A DNA stretch of 64,000 nt from Lachnospiraceae bacterium. GTDB lineage: Bacteria > Bacillota > Clostridia > Lachnospirales > Lachnospiraceae. The stretch is from the NCBI GenBank assembly GCA_017480565.1, contig JAFVAL010000073.1:1-64000 (forward strand), in the 5' to 3' direction. This document shows positions 36,277-44,633 of this stretch, one piece after another; the stretch's first letter is position 1, and each line of letters opens with the position of its first letter. A model generated the notes under the pieces. The model searched no databases. It was not told the DNA's origin and saw nothing but the letters and a program-made list of their open reading frames with translations. The position numbers and the translations under genes were made by a program.

Positions 36277-36750
36277 ATGAAAAAACATACAAGACGCATG
36301 ATTTGCCTGTTCCTGGTACTTACCATGTTTACGATGACACTGAGTGGTTGTGGAGAAAAGGGAAAGATCAAAAAGCAGATCAGTAAGTTAGAAAAGTCGA
36401 TCCAGCAGGGCGACTTTAACGGTGTATTAGATTGTGTAGACCCGAAGGTGGGAGATCCTGCGAAAGCCCTGTTTAACCTGATGGGCGCTTCGACAGATTT
36501 TATCGTACAGATCGTGAAATCTGTGCTTGGTGTGGATCTGGCATCCAGCCTGGGATCTGGAGATGAGGAAGAAGCCTCCGGCTTTTTGTCTTCTGTGAAG
36601 ATCAAGCCGTTAGAATATACATTTAACGAAGCGAAGGATGCCTGCGATGTCAAGGTATCTTATACTTACAAGATCAAAGATACAGAGACGACAAAAGAGA
36701 CAACGTTGAAGTTCATCCTTTCCGGGGATGAGTGGTATCTGACCTATTAA
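36277..36750 (+). CDS. Small lipoprotein
   Basis: 157 residues. Lys-rich start, hydrophobic stretch and lipobox LSGC (Cys about 25) mark an acylated, membrane-tethered exported protein. The mature part is about 132 residues with an early helical segment KQISKLEKSIQQGDF and a late beta region resembling small NTF2-like or DUF-type lipoproteins (SYTYKIKDTETTKETTLKFIL, ending GDEWYLTY). No catalytic motif. ATG 36277 has GAGGGGG upstream; an in-frame ATG at 36235 is in the hairpin tail. It is 28 bp before the channel-like gene. Confidence 0.8.
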   Translation: MKKHTRRMICLFLVLTMFTMTLSGCGEKGKIKKQISKLEKSIQQGDFNGVLDCVDPKVGDPAKALFNLMGASTDFIVQIVKSVLGVDLASSLGSGDEEEASGFLSSVKIKPLEYTFNEAKDACDVKVSYTYKIKDTETTKETTLKFILSGDEWYLTY

Positions 36751-36778
36751 TCCCGCGTTTTACATGGGAGGGAAATGA

Positions 36779-38896
36779 ATGGGACGTAAATTTAGAGAAT
36801 GGTATAGCCTGCAAAGGGCGAAAAATCCCGGGCGGGTGGTGCTTTTTGTCATCCTGCTCTTTAACATTCTCTTTTTCTTAATCGCTGCGCTGGTGATCCG
36901 CAGCCTTGCCCTTTCGGGCACGGAAAAGATGGGCTTTTTCGAAGCCATTTTCTACACGATCACCATGATTCTGGATGCGGGCTGCATCTCGTATGTCATT
37001 GAAGATATCGGACAGTCAGGGTACGCGATCGCGATTGTATGTCTCCTCATTGTCATGGTCGGTATGGTTTCCTTCACCGGTGCGGTCATCGGTTACGTGA
37101 CCAACACGATCTCCAATTTCATCGAGAATTCCAACGCCGGTACCAAGAAGCTTTATATGTCGGATCATCTGGTGATCTTAAACTGGAACACCAGGGCGTC
37201 CGAGATCATCAATGACCTGCTCTACTGCCCCGGAAAGCAGAAGGTTGTCGTCTTGACGGAGAGCAGAAAAGAGGAGATCAAAAAAGAAGTGGATGAGCGT
37301 GTCGCAGACACGATCAACCGCGAAAATAAATTGCTCTGGGATGAATGCCGGGGGATGCCATTTCCTAGAAAATACTTTGCCTATGCAAAGAAGGAAATGA
37401 AGAATAACTTAGAGATCGTCTACCGCGAGGGAGATGTGTTCTCTTCGAAGCAGCTGCTTGATATTTCGTTAGACCGCGCGCGTTCGGTCATCATTCTGGG
37501 CGCGGATGTCAACAATACGATCTGCCGCTACGGACAGCGGGAGCAGATTGAGGAGATGTCCAAGGGCAATTCTCAGACGATCAAAACGCTCATGCAGGTG
37601 GCAGACATCACGGCAGACTTAGAATCCGCCGACGATCAGAAGATCATCGTGGAGATCTCGGATGACTGGACCTGGGAGATCGTAGACAAGATCATTCAGC
37701 ATAAACAGGTCGATGGCAAGTGCAATATCGTACCGGTGCGCGTCAACCAGGTGCTTGGCCAGATTTTATCGCAATTCTCACTGATGCCGGAGTTAAACCT
37801 TGCCTACCGCGAGCTCTTCTCCAACAAAGGTGCGACCTTCTACGTGGAAGAGCGGGAAGTGTCGGATGACAATGCTTATATCGCAAAGTATTTAAAGAAT
37901 CATAAAGATGCGCTGCCGTTAACTTCGATGAAGTCCGATGGGAAGGACTATTTCTTCTATACCGCGGAGGACGAGAGCGATATCAGGAAGACGTCGAAGA
38001 CATTTGAAAGCAAGTACACGGTGAAGTTAAACCGCGATTACTGGATCGAGCGAAAGTGCGTGATCATCCTGGGACACAACAGTAAGTGCAAGGATATCAT
38101 GCAGGGATTTGCCGCGTTCTGCGAGGAGTGGGGCAAGCGAGGGGACGAGGAGATCGAAATTCTGGATCTGATCGTGATCGATGATGAGCAGAGCTTAAAG
38201 AAGATGAACTACTACAAAGAGTATCCGTTTGTGAAAGATACGATTGCGGCAAGCATCTATGACAAGGACATCATCATCGAGACCATCGACAAGATTATGA
38301 TGGCCAACGAAGAAGATACCAGCGTTTTAATCCTCTCGGATGATACCGCGTTAAATGAGAACATTGATGCAAATGCGCTCGCAAACCTGGTGTATGCGCA
38401 GGATATCATCTCTAGGAAGAAGATCGAAGATCCGAATTTCGACGAGGAGAGGCTTGACCTGATCGTGGAGATCATCGATCCGAAGCATCACGACATCGTC
38501 AACAGCTACAGTGTCAACAATGTCGTCATCAGCAATCGCTACATCAGTAAGATGATCACGCAGATTGGTGAGAAGGAAGCAATCTTTGACTTCTACACCG
38601 ACATTTTAACCTACGATACCAAAGAGACAAATGCTTACGAGAGCAAGGAAGTCTACGCAAAGAAAGTCAGCACGTTCTTTGAAGAACTGCCGCTTCCTTG
38701 TACACAGGCTGAGCTGGTTCACGCAGTTTGGGAGGCCTCGACAGATCCTTCCATCCCTGCCGATAAGATGAATCCGACCATTGTGCTTGGCTATGTAAAG
38801 CCCGGCGGAAAGCTCACGCTCTTCTCCGGAGAGCATGCACAAGATCTTGTTAAGCTCAGAAAAGAAGACAAGATTATCGTATTTACCAACCATTAA
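36779..38896 (+). CDS. CASTOR/POLLUX-like ion channel protein with RCK domains
   Basis: 705 residues. A first membrane helix (about 18-42), a pore-like re-entrant segment (FFEAIFYTITMILDAG) and a second long helix (about 80-110) are followed by Rossmann-like modules: DHLVILNWNTRASEII near 128 and a second near 415 (CVIILGHNSKCKDIM). This matches potassium-channel-like proteins related to plant CASTOR/POLLUX, which use two RCK domains to gate. The selectivity filter TVGYG is absent: the corresponding segment reads TMILDAGC, as in CASTOR-type filters that differ from classical K+ channels. Ion and ligand are unknown. RBS GGGAGGGAAATGA before ATG 36779. Confidence 0.8.
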   Translation: MGRKFREWYSLQRAKNPGRVVLFVILLFNILFFLIAALVIRSLALSGTEKMGFFEAIFYTITMILDAGCISYVIEDIGQSGYAIAIVCLLIVMVGMVSFTGAVIGYVTNTISNFIENSNAGTKKLYMSDHLVILNWNTRASEIINDLLYCPGKQKVVVLTESRKEEIKKEVDERVADTINRENKLLWDECRGMPFPRKYFAYAKKEMKNNLEIVYREGDVFSSKQLLDISLDRARSVIILGADVNNTICRYGQREQIEEMSKGNSQTIKTLMQVADITADLESADDQKIIVEISDDWTWEIVDKIIQHKQVDGKCNIVPVRVNQVLGQILSQFSLMPELNLAYRELFSNKGATFYVEEREVSDDNAYIAKYLKNHKDALPLTSMKSDGKDYFFYTAEDESDIRKTSKTFESKYTVKLNRDYWIERKCVIILGHNSKCKDIMQGFAAFCEEWGKRGDEEIEILDLIVIDDEQSLKKMNYYKEYPFVKDTIAASIYDKDIIIETIDKIMMANEEDTSVLILSDDTALNENIDANALANLVYAQDIISRKKIEDPNFDEERLDLIVEIIDPKHHDIVNSYSVNNVVISNRYISKMITQIGEKEAIFDFYTDILTYDTKETNAYESKEVYAKKVSTFFEELPLPCTQAELVHAVWEASTDPSIPADKMNPTIVLGYVKPGGKLTLFSGEHAQDLVKLRKEDKIIVFTNH

Positions 38897-38923
38897 TCCA
38901 TCATAAAAGGAGAAGTATTTTTC

Positions 38924-40669
38924 GTGTTTTTGTGGATTTTTAGTTTTACCGTTTCCTTGCTGCTCCTCATCATCGGAGCAGCAGGATTCTTTCTCTCCGG
39001 CCGGGTGATTCGTGCCGGAAAGAAGATCAATGCCTTTTACTGGCTGGCAATCGCGGTGTTTTTATCTGCGGTTGTGATGTTTTTGCCGATTTACGGGGAC
39101 ATTTTCTTAGAAGAGCCCTTGCGAGGCTTAAAGACCTTCATTCTGTCCATCCACAATACCGTACGGCTGTTTGTGGTAGACAGTGATTTTGACATTATTC
39201 TGGATCACACGGGGATGCTGCCGGTGGCGTTTTGCACCGCGTACCGTGTGCTTTGCGCCGTTTTATTCCTGGGCTGTCCACTGTTAACCTTCAGTTTGGT
39301 GTTAACCTTTTTCCAGCGCGTGCTTTCGCATTGGGCACTGCGATTCCGCAAGGTGGACCGCTATTACATTTTCTCCGAATTAAATGAAGAGGCGCTGGCG
39401 CTTGCAAAAAGCTTAGAGGGAAAGCAAAATGAAAGATATCTTTCGATCTTCTGTGAGGTGGGCGAAGAAACCGATTATGAGATAAAGAACCGCGTCAAAG
39501 AGCTTGGCGGCGTATGTTTGGAAGAAGACATCACAAGCATCAAGCTGCGTAGGGACGTGAAGAAGAGCTACTTCTTTATCGCCGCGGAGGACGATAAGAA
39601 CTTAGACCAGGCGATCGCGGTCTGCGAGCAGGAGAAGACGCATCAGGACGTGGATGCGTACGTGTTCGCGGAGAGTGCGAAGAGCGAGCTTGTGTTAAAT
39701 GCAGTCGATAAGGGAAATGTACGCGTGAGGCGCATTGCTGTGCCGAGGGCACTCATTTACCGCGCTTTGTATGAGCAGGGAAGCGATTTGTTTGCCGGCG
39801 CAAGAGACGAAGGGGACAAAAAGCGGATTTCTGCGGTTGTGGTCGGTTTGGGCGCGTACGGCTGGGAGATGGCCAAAGCCTTGGTTTGGGCGTGCCAGAT
39901 GTACGGCTATGAATTCGAACTGCACTGCTTTGATGAAGACGTCCGGCAGGAGCATCGGTTTAACGTGGAGTGCCCGGAGTTAATCAGCTGCAGCAAGGGC
40001 GAGAACCCGGCAGATCCGATCAGCAAGTACGATCTGCATATCTATGCCGGTGAGAAGAATTATTCTGCGGCATGGTTTGCGCACATGGAGAAGATTGCAC
40101 CGACATTCATCTTCATTGATCAGGGCAAGGAAGGCGACAACCTGCAGATGGCCATTGATCTGCGCACGTATTTTGCCGGTAAGGGGCTTTCGCCGAAGAT
40201 CCAGACGATCGCGGAGAACAGTGATGAGATCGCACTGCTAGGCAAGGCGAAAAACTTCAAAGGCCAGGAATACAACATTTCTTTCATCGGTGATACGAAG
40301 TCTTGCTATTCGATGGAAGTGATCTTAAACTCTGAGGTCGAGCAGGCCGGGCTGATTCGCCATCTGGCCTGGGGCAAGGAAGAGGAGTTCTGGAATTACT
40401 CGTATAACTATACATCCTCGATCGCATCTGCGATTCACAAAAAGCTTAGAATCGCGTGCGGCGTGCCTGGTGCAGACAAAGCACCTGCAGACCGTACGGA
40501 AGAGGAGAAAGATATCATCCGCAGACAAGAGCATGACCGTTGGAATGCATTTATGCGGACGGAAGGCTATTCCTACGCGCCGGTGCGCAACGATCTGGCA
40601 AAGAAGCACACGCTTCTGGTGCCGTTTGATGATCTGCCGCCGAAGGAACAGAAAAAAGACGACGACTGA
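38924..40669 (+). CDS. Membrane protein with TrkA-N-like folds and C-terminal RyR-like domain
   Basis: 581 residues. GTG start with AAAGGAGAAG upstream. Three membrane helices in the first 140 residues, then two nucleotide-binding-like modules (VDRYYIFSELNEEALALA near 145 and VVVGLGAYGWEMAKAL near 305). The last 60 residues (about 525-577) contain EHDRWNAF, then YAPVRNDLAKKH and LVPFDDLPP, the pattern of the ryanodine-receptor RyR repeat. Bacterial proteins combining these parts are known in comparative genomics as likely ligand sensors in conflict systems. Next to the CASTOR-like gene it may be a second subunit of the channel. No pore filter is visible. Confidence 0.82.
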   Translation: MFLWIFSFTVSLLLLIIGAAGFFLSGRVIRAGKKINAFYWLAIAVFLSAVVMFLPIYGDIFLEEPLRGLKTFILSIHNTVRLFVVDSDFDIILDHTGMLPVAFCTAYRVLCAVLFLGCPLLTFSLVLTFFQRVLSHWALRFRKVDRYYIFSELNEEALALAKSLEGKQNERYLSIFCEVGEETDYEIKNRVKELGGVCLEEDITSIKLRRDVKKSYFFIAAEDDKNLDQAIAVCEQEKTHQDVDAYVFAESAKSELVLNAVDKGNVRVRRIAVPRALIYRALYEQGSDLFAGARDEGDKKRISAVVVGLGAYGWEMAKALVWACQMYGYEFELHCFDEDVRQEHRFNVECPELISCSKGENPADPISKYDLHIYAGEKNYSAAWFAHMEKIAPTFIFIDQGKEGDNLQMAIDLRTYFAGKGLSPKIQTIAENSDEIALLGKAKNFKGQEYNISFIGDTKSCYSMEVILNSEVEQAGLIRHLAWGKEEEFWNYSYNYTSSIASAIHKKLRIACGVPGADKAPADRTEEEKDIIRRQEHDRWNAFMRTEGYSYAPVRNDLAKKHTLLVPFDDLPPKEQKKDDD

Positions 40670-40711
40670 GTGGTCGTTGATTTAAAAACAAGGTAACTTG
40701 AGGAAACGAAG

Positions 40712-43228
40712 ATGGAGTCTAAAGACGTTTTTATCAGCTATAAAGCGGAAGATTACGAAAAAGCGCTCTGGGTGAAGACAGAGCTTGAAAAACAGAAGAT
40801 CTCCTGCTGGATGGCGCCGGAGAGTATCCCGGGCGGCTCAAATTATGCCGTCGAGATTCCGCGTGCGATCCGTGGCTGCACTGCGTTCGTGATCGTGATG
40901 ACAAACCACACGCAGGACTCCATCTGGGTTCCGAAAGAGCTTGACCAGGCGATCAATGCCGGGAAGATGATTCTGCCCTACCTCTGGGAAAACGTAGCGC
41001 TGCGGGATGATTTTTCCTTCTATCTCTCCAACGTGCAAAGGTACCCGGCTTACGAGAATAAAGAACGCGAGATGAAACGGCTCGTGACAAGAATCCAGGC
41101 AGCGCTCGATGCCAGAGGCCAGGAGACGACTGAGGAAGCGGTTGTTGAAAATACTGGAAAGTCCGTGCACTATGTCGCGCCGGAGGAGAATAAAGCGCCT
41201 GCGAAGAAAACGTGGCTTTTGATCGCGGGTGGAATCCTTGGCCTCGCGCTAATTTTCGTGATTATCGGCGTGATCTTATCTCACAGAGGAAAGAACGAGC
41301 CAGAACAGACTACGACAAGTCTGGAAAATCAGACCGTAGAAACTGAGACCGAGATGACAACCGAAGAGGTGGTATCGCACAGCGCGGAGGCGACGAAGGT
41401 CAAGATCGTAGCGCCTTCCGGCATCAATGTGCGTACATTTAATAAAAATATCAAGACGATCAAAGAGCGGCTTGAGATTCTGGCGGAGGGCGAAGAATTA
41501 GATTTTTCGCTCGATGAAGAAGAGGCGACGGTGTATTTCACCGAAGCGATGTGCCACGAGCAGGAAATCTCGTATCTCTTGCGTGCCTATATCACACGTG
41601 CGATGAATCTTTACTTGTTTGACAAGTCGGATGTCAGCTCCGCAGTGCCTCTCACGAGAGAAGAGATTGCTTCTGTTAAGCGCCTGCACGGTAAGGCGGA
41701 AGAGCCGCAGGATGCGAAGATCCGCGAGGTGTTAGAGATCACGGATGCGCAGAGTGATTATGACTACATCCTTGTAACACTGAACGAGGAAGGCGTGCGC
41801 ACACATGAGGATCATCTGGCAAACGTGGGCGATAGCTGGCGCTTCGGCCAAGATGTGGTTGGCAACAATCCTTACGTGTATATGCATGCATTTGCGGGAC
41901 CTGACGGAAAGTCCATCTACGTTGTCAACGGTGACGGGGCGGATGTATTTCTCGATCTCATGGTGTACAACTGGACGCATGAACCGCTTGCAGACAGCTT
42001 TAGCTTCGTCATTGATATGAATAAACTCACGACCTGGGATGATGTCTCTTCTTGCAGATATCCTGGGGAGAATCAGGTGAATTTAGATCAGATCACGGAA
42101 AAGAGCGTCACGTTCTCTTACCGGGAATCCTACGCAGGGGCGATGACCGCCGGGGAGATGATCGATACAGAGCTTGAATTAAAGCGTCGGTTAGATCTTT
42201 TTGGCTGTCCGTATGCATTTGGACAACAGATGGATGGCAATGCCAGAAATTGTTTTGTAGTATGCCTGCCGGTCTCCCAGATGGCGATGCCATTTTTGGA
42301 GCTTCTCTCTGCGAGATACTATCTGCAGCTTCGTGCGGAAGGATATATGTGCCGATATTATATCTTTGATTATGCCGATGAAGGTGTCGTCGATGAAACG
42401 AACGCAGACGGGACGATCACGCTGAAACTTCCGATCAAGTATGCCAGCGACCTTGAAAATGTGCAGACGATGACCAACCTCCTTCAGGCAAATGGCAAGG
42501 AGGACACGTACATTTATCTGTACTGCGGTGACTATCCGCTCTTTGCAGCGCCCATGGAGGGCTTCGCAGACGAAGAGAAGGTGTCCTTTACCGAGATCTG
42601 CGGGGTGGAAAACGGCAGGATCGTGCATAAGCCTTTGACGGAGGAGTACCGGTGGCTGATTGATTTCTTTGAAAGATTTACGAAGACATCATCCTCCGAC
42701 CTCTCCACGATCTATTATGCGAGCTATCAGTTAAATGATTCTGCGGCCGGGGAAGTGGCGGACACTGCAGACTTTGGCATTCCTTTTGATGTCGGCATGG
42801 CGGATTTGGAAAATGAGATCCTAAAGATTTATCCGGATGCCACGGTGACTGTGAGTGATGTCGGTCTGGATGTGAAGCTTGACATGAACGTTACGGAATC
42901 ATTTGCCACAGCGGCACCGGAGGCTGCGCAGAGGATTTATGAACTTGTGGGATTTGAAGAATCCGCATTTCAGACGCTTCGCGTGGTGCCGATCGATGAA
43001 AACAATGCCATCACCGAACGGGCAAGGATTTTGTTTGCAAAGATGCACACAGATGTGACGCTGGTATCGGAGACGACACCGCAGACGGATGTGTATGTGT
43101 ATGGAATTTTCGTCAACGGCAGAATGGAGTCATATAAAGAGGCAGTGGTGGAAAAAATCAATGCGAGCCCATTTTATCAAGCCTTGACGGTGGAAGATAA
43201 GACGGTCTGGCAGACCACGCTGGAATAA
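40712..43228 (+). CDS. Transmembrane TIR-domain protein with large extracytoplasmic region
   Basis: 838 residues. Residues 1-135 are a bacterial TIR domain: KDVFISYKAED, a WMAPESIPGG BB-loop region, and SIWVPKEL with the conserved Glu (Glu76) that is the NADase catalytic residue in active TIRs. A single helix at about 167-188 follows, with the C-terminal 640 residues outside. That part starts with a Thr/Glu-rich linker and contains segments such as TIKERLEIL and LELKRRLDLFG that faintly recall SecD/SecF head domains. No signal peptide, so the N-terminus stays inside and a membrane signal could be passed inward. TIR joined to such an exodomain is unusual. Confidence 0.82.
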   Translation: MESKDVFISYKAEDYEKALWVKTELEKQKISCWMAPESIPGGSNYAVEIPRAIRGCTAFVIVMTNHTQDSIWVPKELDQAINAGKMILPYLWENVALRDDFSFYLSNVQRYPAYENKEREMKRLVTRIQAALDARGQETTEEAVVENTGKSVHYVAPEENKAPAKKTWLLIAGGILGLALIFVIIGVILSHRGKNEPEQTTTSLENQTVETETEMTTEEVVSHSAEATKVKIVAPSGINVRTFNKNIKTIKERLEILAEGEELDFSLDEEEATVYFTEAMCHEQEISYLLRAYITRAMNLYLFDKSDVSSAVPLTREEIASVKRLHGKAEEPQDAKIREVLEITDAQSDYDYILVTLNEEGVRTHEDHLANVGDSWRFGQDVVGNNPYVYMHAFAGPDGKSIYVVNGDGADVFLDLMVYNWTHEPLADSFSFVIDMNKLTTWDDVSSCRYPGENQVNLDQITEKSVTFSYRESYAGAMTAGEMIDTELELKRRLDLFGCPYAFGQQMDGNARNCFVVCLPVSQMAMPFLELLSARYYLQLRAEGYMCRYYIFDYADEGVVDETNADGTITLKLPIKYASDLENVQTMTNLLQANGKEDTYIYLYCGDYPLFAAPMEGFADEEKVSFTEICGVENGRIVHKPLTEEYRWLIDFFERFTKTSSSDLSTIYYASYQLNDSAAGEVADTADFGIPFDVGMADLENEILKIYPDATVTVSDVGLDVKLDMNVTESFATAAPEAAQRIYELVGFEESAFQTLRVVPIDENNAITERARILFAKMHTDVTLVSETTPQTDVYVYGIFVNGRMESYKEAVVEKINASPFYQALTVEDKTVWQTTLE

Positions 43229-43254
43229 ACGGGGATGAGAAAGGAGGAAGCGCC

Positions 43255-44562
43255 TTGAAACGAACAATTCGCCTTTTTACATGTTTGTGTCTTGTGCTTG
43301 CGTTGGTGCTGAGTGCTTGCGAGGGGGAACCAAAGCCCTGGTCGGAGGGCCCATCCGACGATTATGGCTTTAATTACAGCCAGCGTGTCGGAAATGAGAC
43401 GACGACTGCACCTTCCGTGACGCACTACGAGACGACTACGCAGGCGCAGAACTTGCAGCAGCAGGAAACCACGACGCAGCAGATCACGCCGATCGTGGTG
43501 GCGCAGGAGGGACCTCGGTTTTACTATAGCCAGCTCCCGGAGGAAGAACAGCAGGTCTATCAGGCGTTGGTGGAAGGGAGCGCGGCCTATGTCGCAGACA
43601 TCCCTGTGCCCGGCTGCAGCCAGGAGCAGGCAAATCGCATCGTTTTCGCGATGACTTCGGATTACCCGGCGTATTACTGGACGGGCGGCGCTTATGTCAT
43701 GCACTCCATGGGAGGTCAGGTGTCCTCGATTGAATTTACTGTTCCCGCGGATGCGAAGGATCGCGTCGAGAGATCGAAAGCGAGAGCGGAGGAGATCGTA
43801 GCCGAAGCCAAGGCCGCGGTCGGGGAAGACCCCTACGAGCTTGTCAAATACTATTTTGAGACCATCGTGACCTCGACCAATTACATCAAGTCGGAACACG
43901 ATCAGTGGATGAACAATGTCCTCCTTGAGGGAAATGCAGTCTGCGCAGGCTATGCGAAGACATTTCTCTATCTGTGCCAGTTAAGCGGCATCGAATGCGG
44001 CTATGTAACAGGCCATAGTAAGGGAGAATCTCACGCGTGGAATGTGGTAAAGCTTGATGATGTCTGGTACTGGGTGGATGTCACCTGGGGCGATCCCGTC
44101 TCCAACAATGAAAAGCCGGGGAATAACTTTATCAATTACAATTATCTGACGTTCTCGGATGACTTCTGTTTTTTAAATCATACGCTCGCGCTCTCGGATG
44201 AGGACGCGGCAGCAGGCATCTACGATCCGTCAAAAGACTTCACCTATCCGACCTGCGCAGATGATGGCAAGGAGTATTATAAGGCTGCAGGCGCGTATTT
44301 TGCGAGCTACAGTGTGGATGCGGTAAAGGAGTATCTGGCGAAAAATGTGCAGGAAGGGAAGTTGACGGAGATTCCGCTTCGGTTTGCGACGGCCACGGAT
44401 TATGCGCAGTTTAACGCGGATTTCTTAAGCAATGGACCGGTGAACAATCTGCGGGATGCGCTCACGATGGGAGATCCGTCGTTTGAGACGAGCGGGTATC
44501 AGTATTCGACGTTGTATTTTGAGGATATCTACTTTCTTACGATTTCATTTGAGAAGACGTAA
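43255..44562 (+). CDS. Transglutaminase-like lipoprotein
   Basis: 435 residues. TTG start seven bases after AAAGGAGG. A signal peptide with lipobox LSAC (Cys22) is followed by a Thr/Gln-rich linker with three ETTT units, then a transglutaminase-like domain. The triad is complete: Cys230 in GNAVCAGYA, His260 in ESHAWN and Asp275 in WVDVTWGDP. Bacterial relatives on the surface act as proteases or cross-linkers. The last gene of the cluster; a terminator hairpin follows at 44610. Partner substrates unknown; the VWA and TIR exodomains are nearby candidates, which is speculation. Confidence 0.85.
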   Translation: MKRTIRLFTCLCLVLALVLSACEGEPKPWSEGPSDDYGFNYSQRVGNETTTAPSVTHYETTTQAQNLQQQETTTQQITPIVVAQEGPRFYYSQLPEEEQQVYQALVEGSAAYVADIPVPGCSQEQANRIVFAMTSDYPAYYWTGGAYVMHSMGGQVSSIEFTVPADAKDRVERSKARAEEIVAEAKAAVGEDPYELVKYYFETIVTSTNYIKSEHDQWMNNVLLEGNAVCAGYAKTFLYLCQLSGIECGYVTGHSKGESHAWNVVKLDDVWYWVDVTWGDPVSNNEKPGNNFINYNYLTFSDDFCFLNHTLALSDEDAAAGIYDPSKDFTYPTCADDGKEYYKAAGAYFASYSVDAVKEYLAKNVQEGKLTEIPLRFATATDYAQFNADFLSNGPVNNLRDALTMGDPSFETSGYQYSTLYFEDIYFLTISFEKT

Positions 44563-44609
44563 GAAGCCAGAGCTGAATTTGGTAAATGACAAAGGAATAG
44601 AAAATGTTA

Positions 44610-44633
44610 GGGGGATTGCTAATGCAATCCCCC
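44610..44633. terminator. Bidirectional terminator overlapping the gltA stop codon
   Basis: A perfect 10-bp stem (GGGGGATTGC, 44610-44619 with 44624-44633) and four-base loop lie between the converging transglutaminase gene and gltA. The gltA stop codon (44619-44621 on the minus strand) falls at the edge of the loop. T content after the stem is low on both strands, so efficiency is uncertain. Confidence 0.7.
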
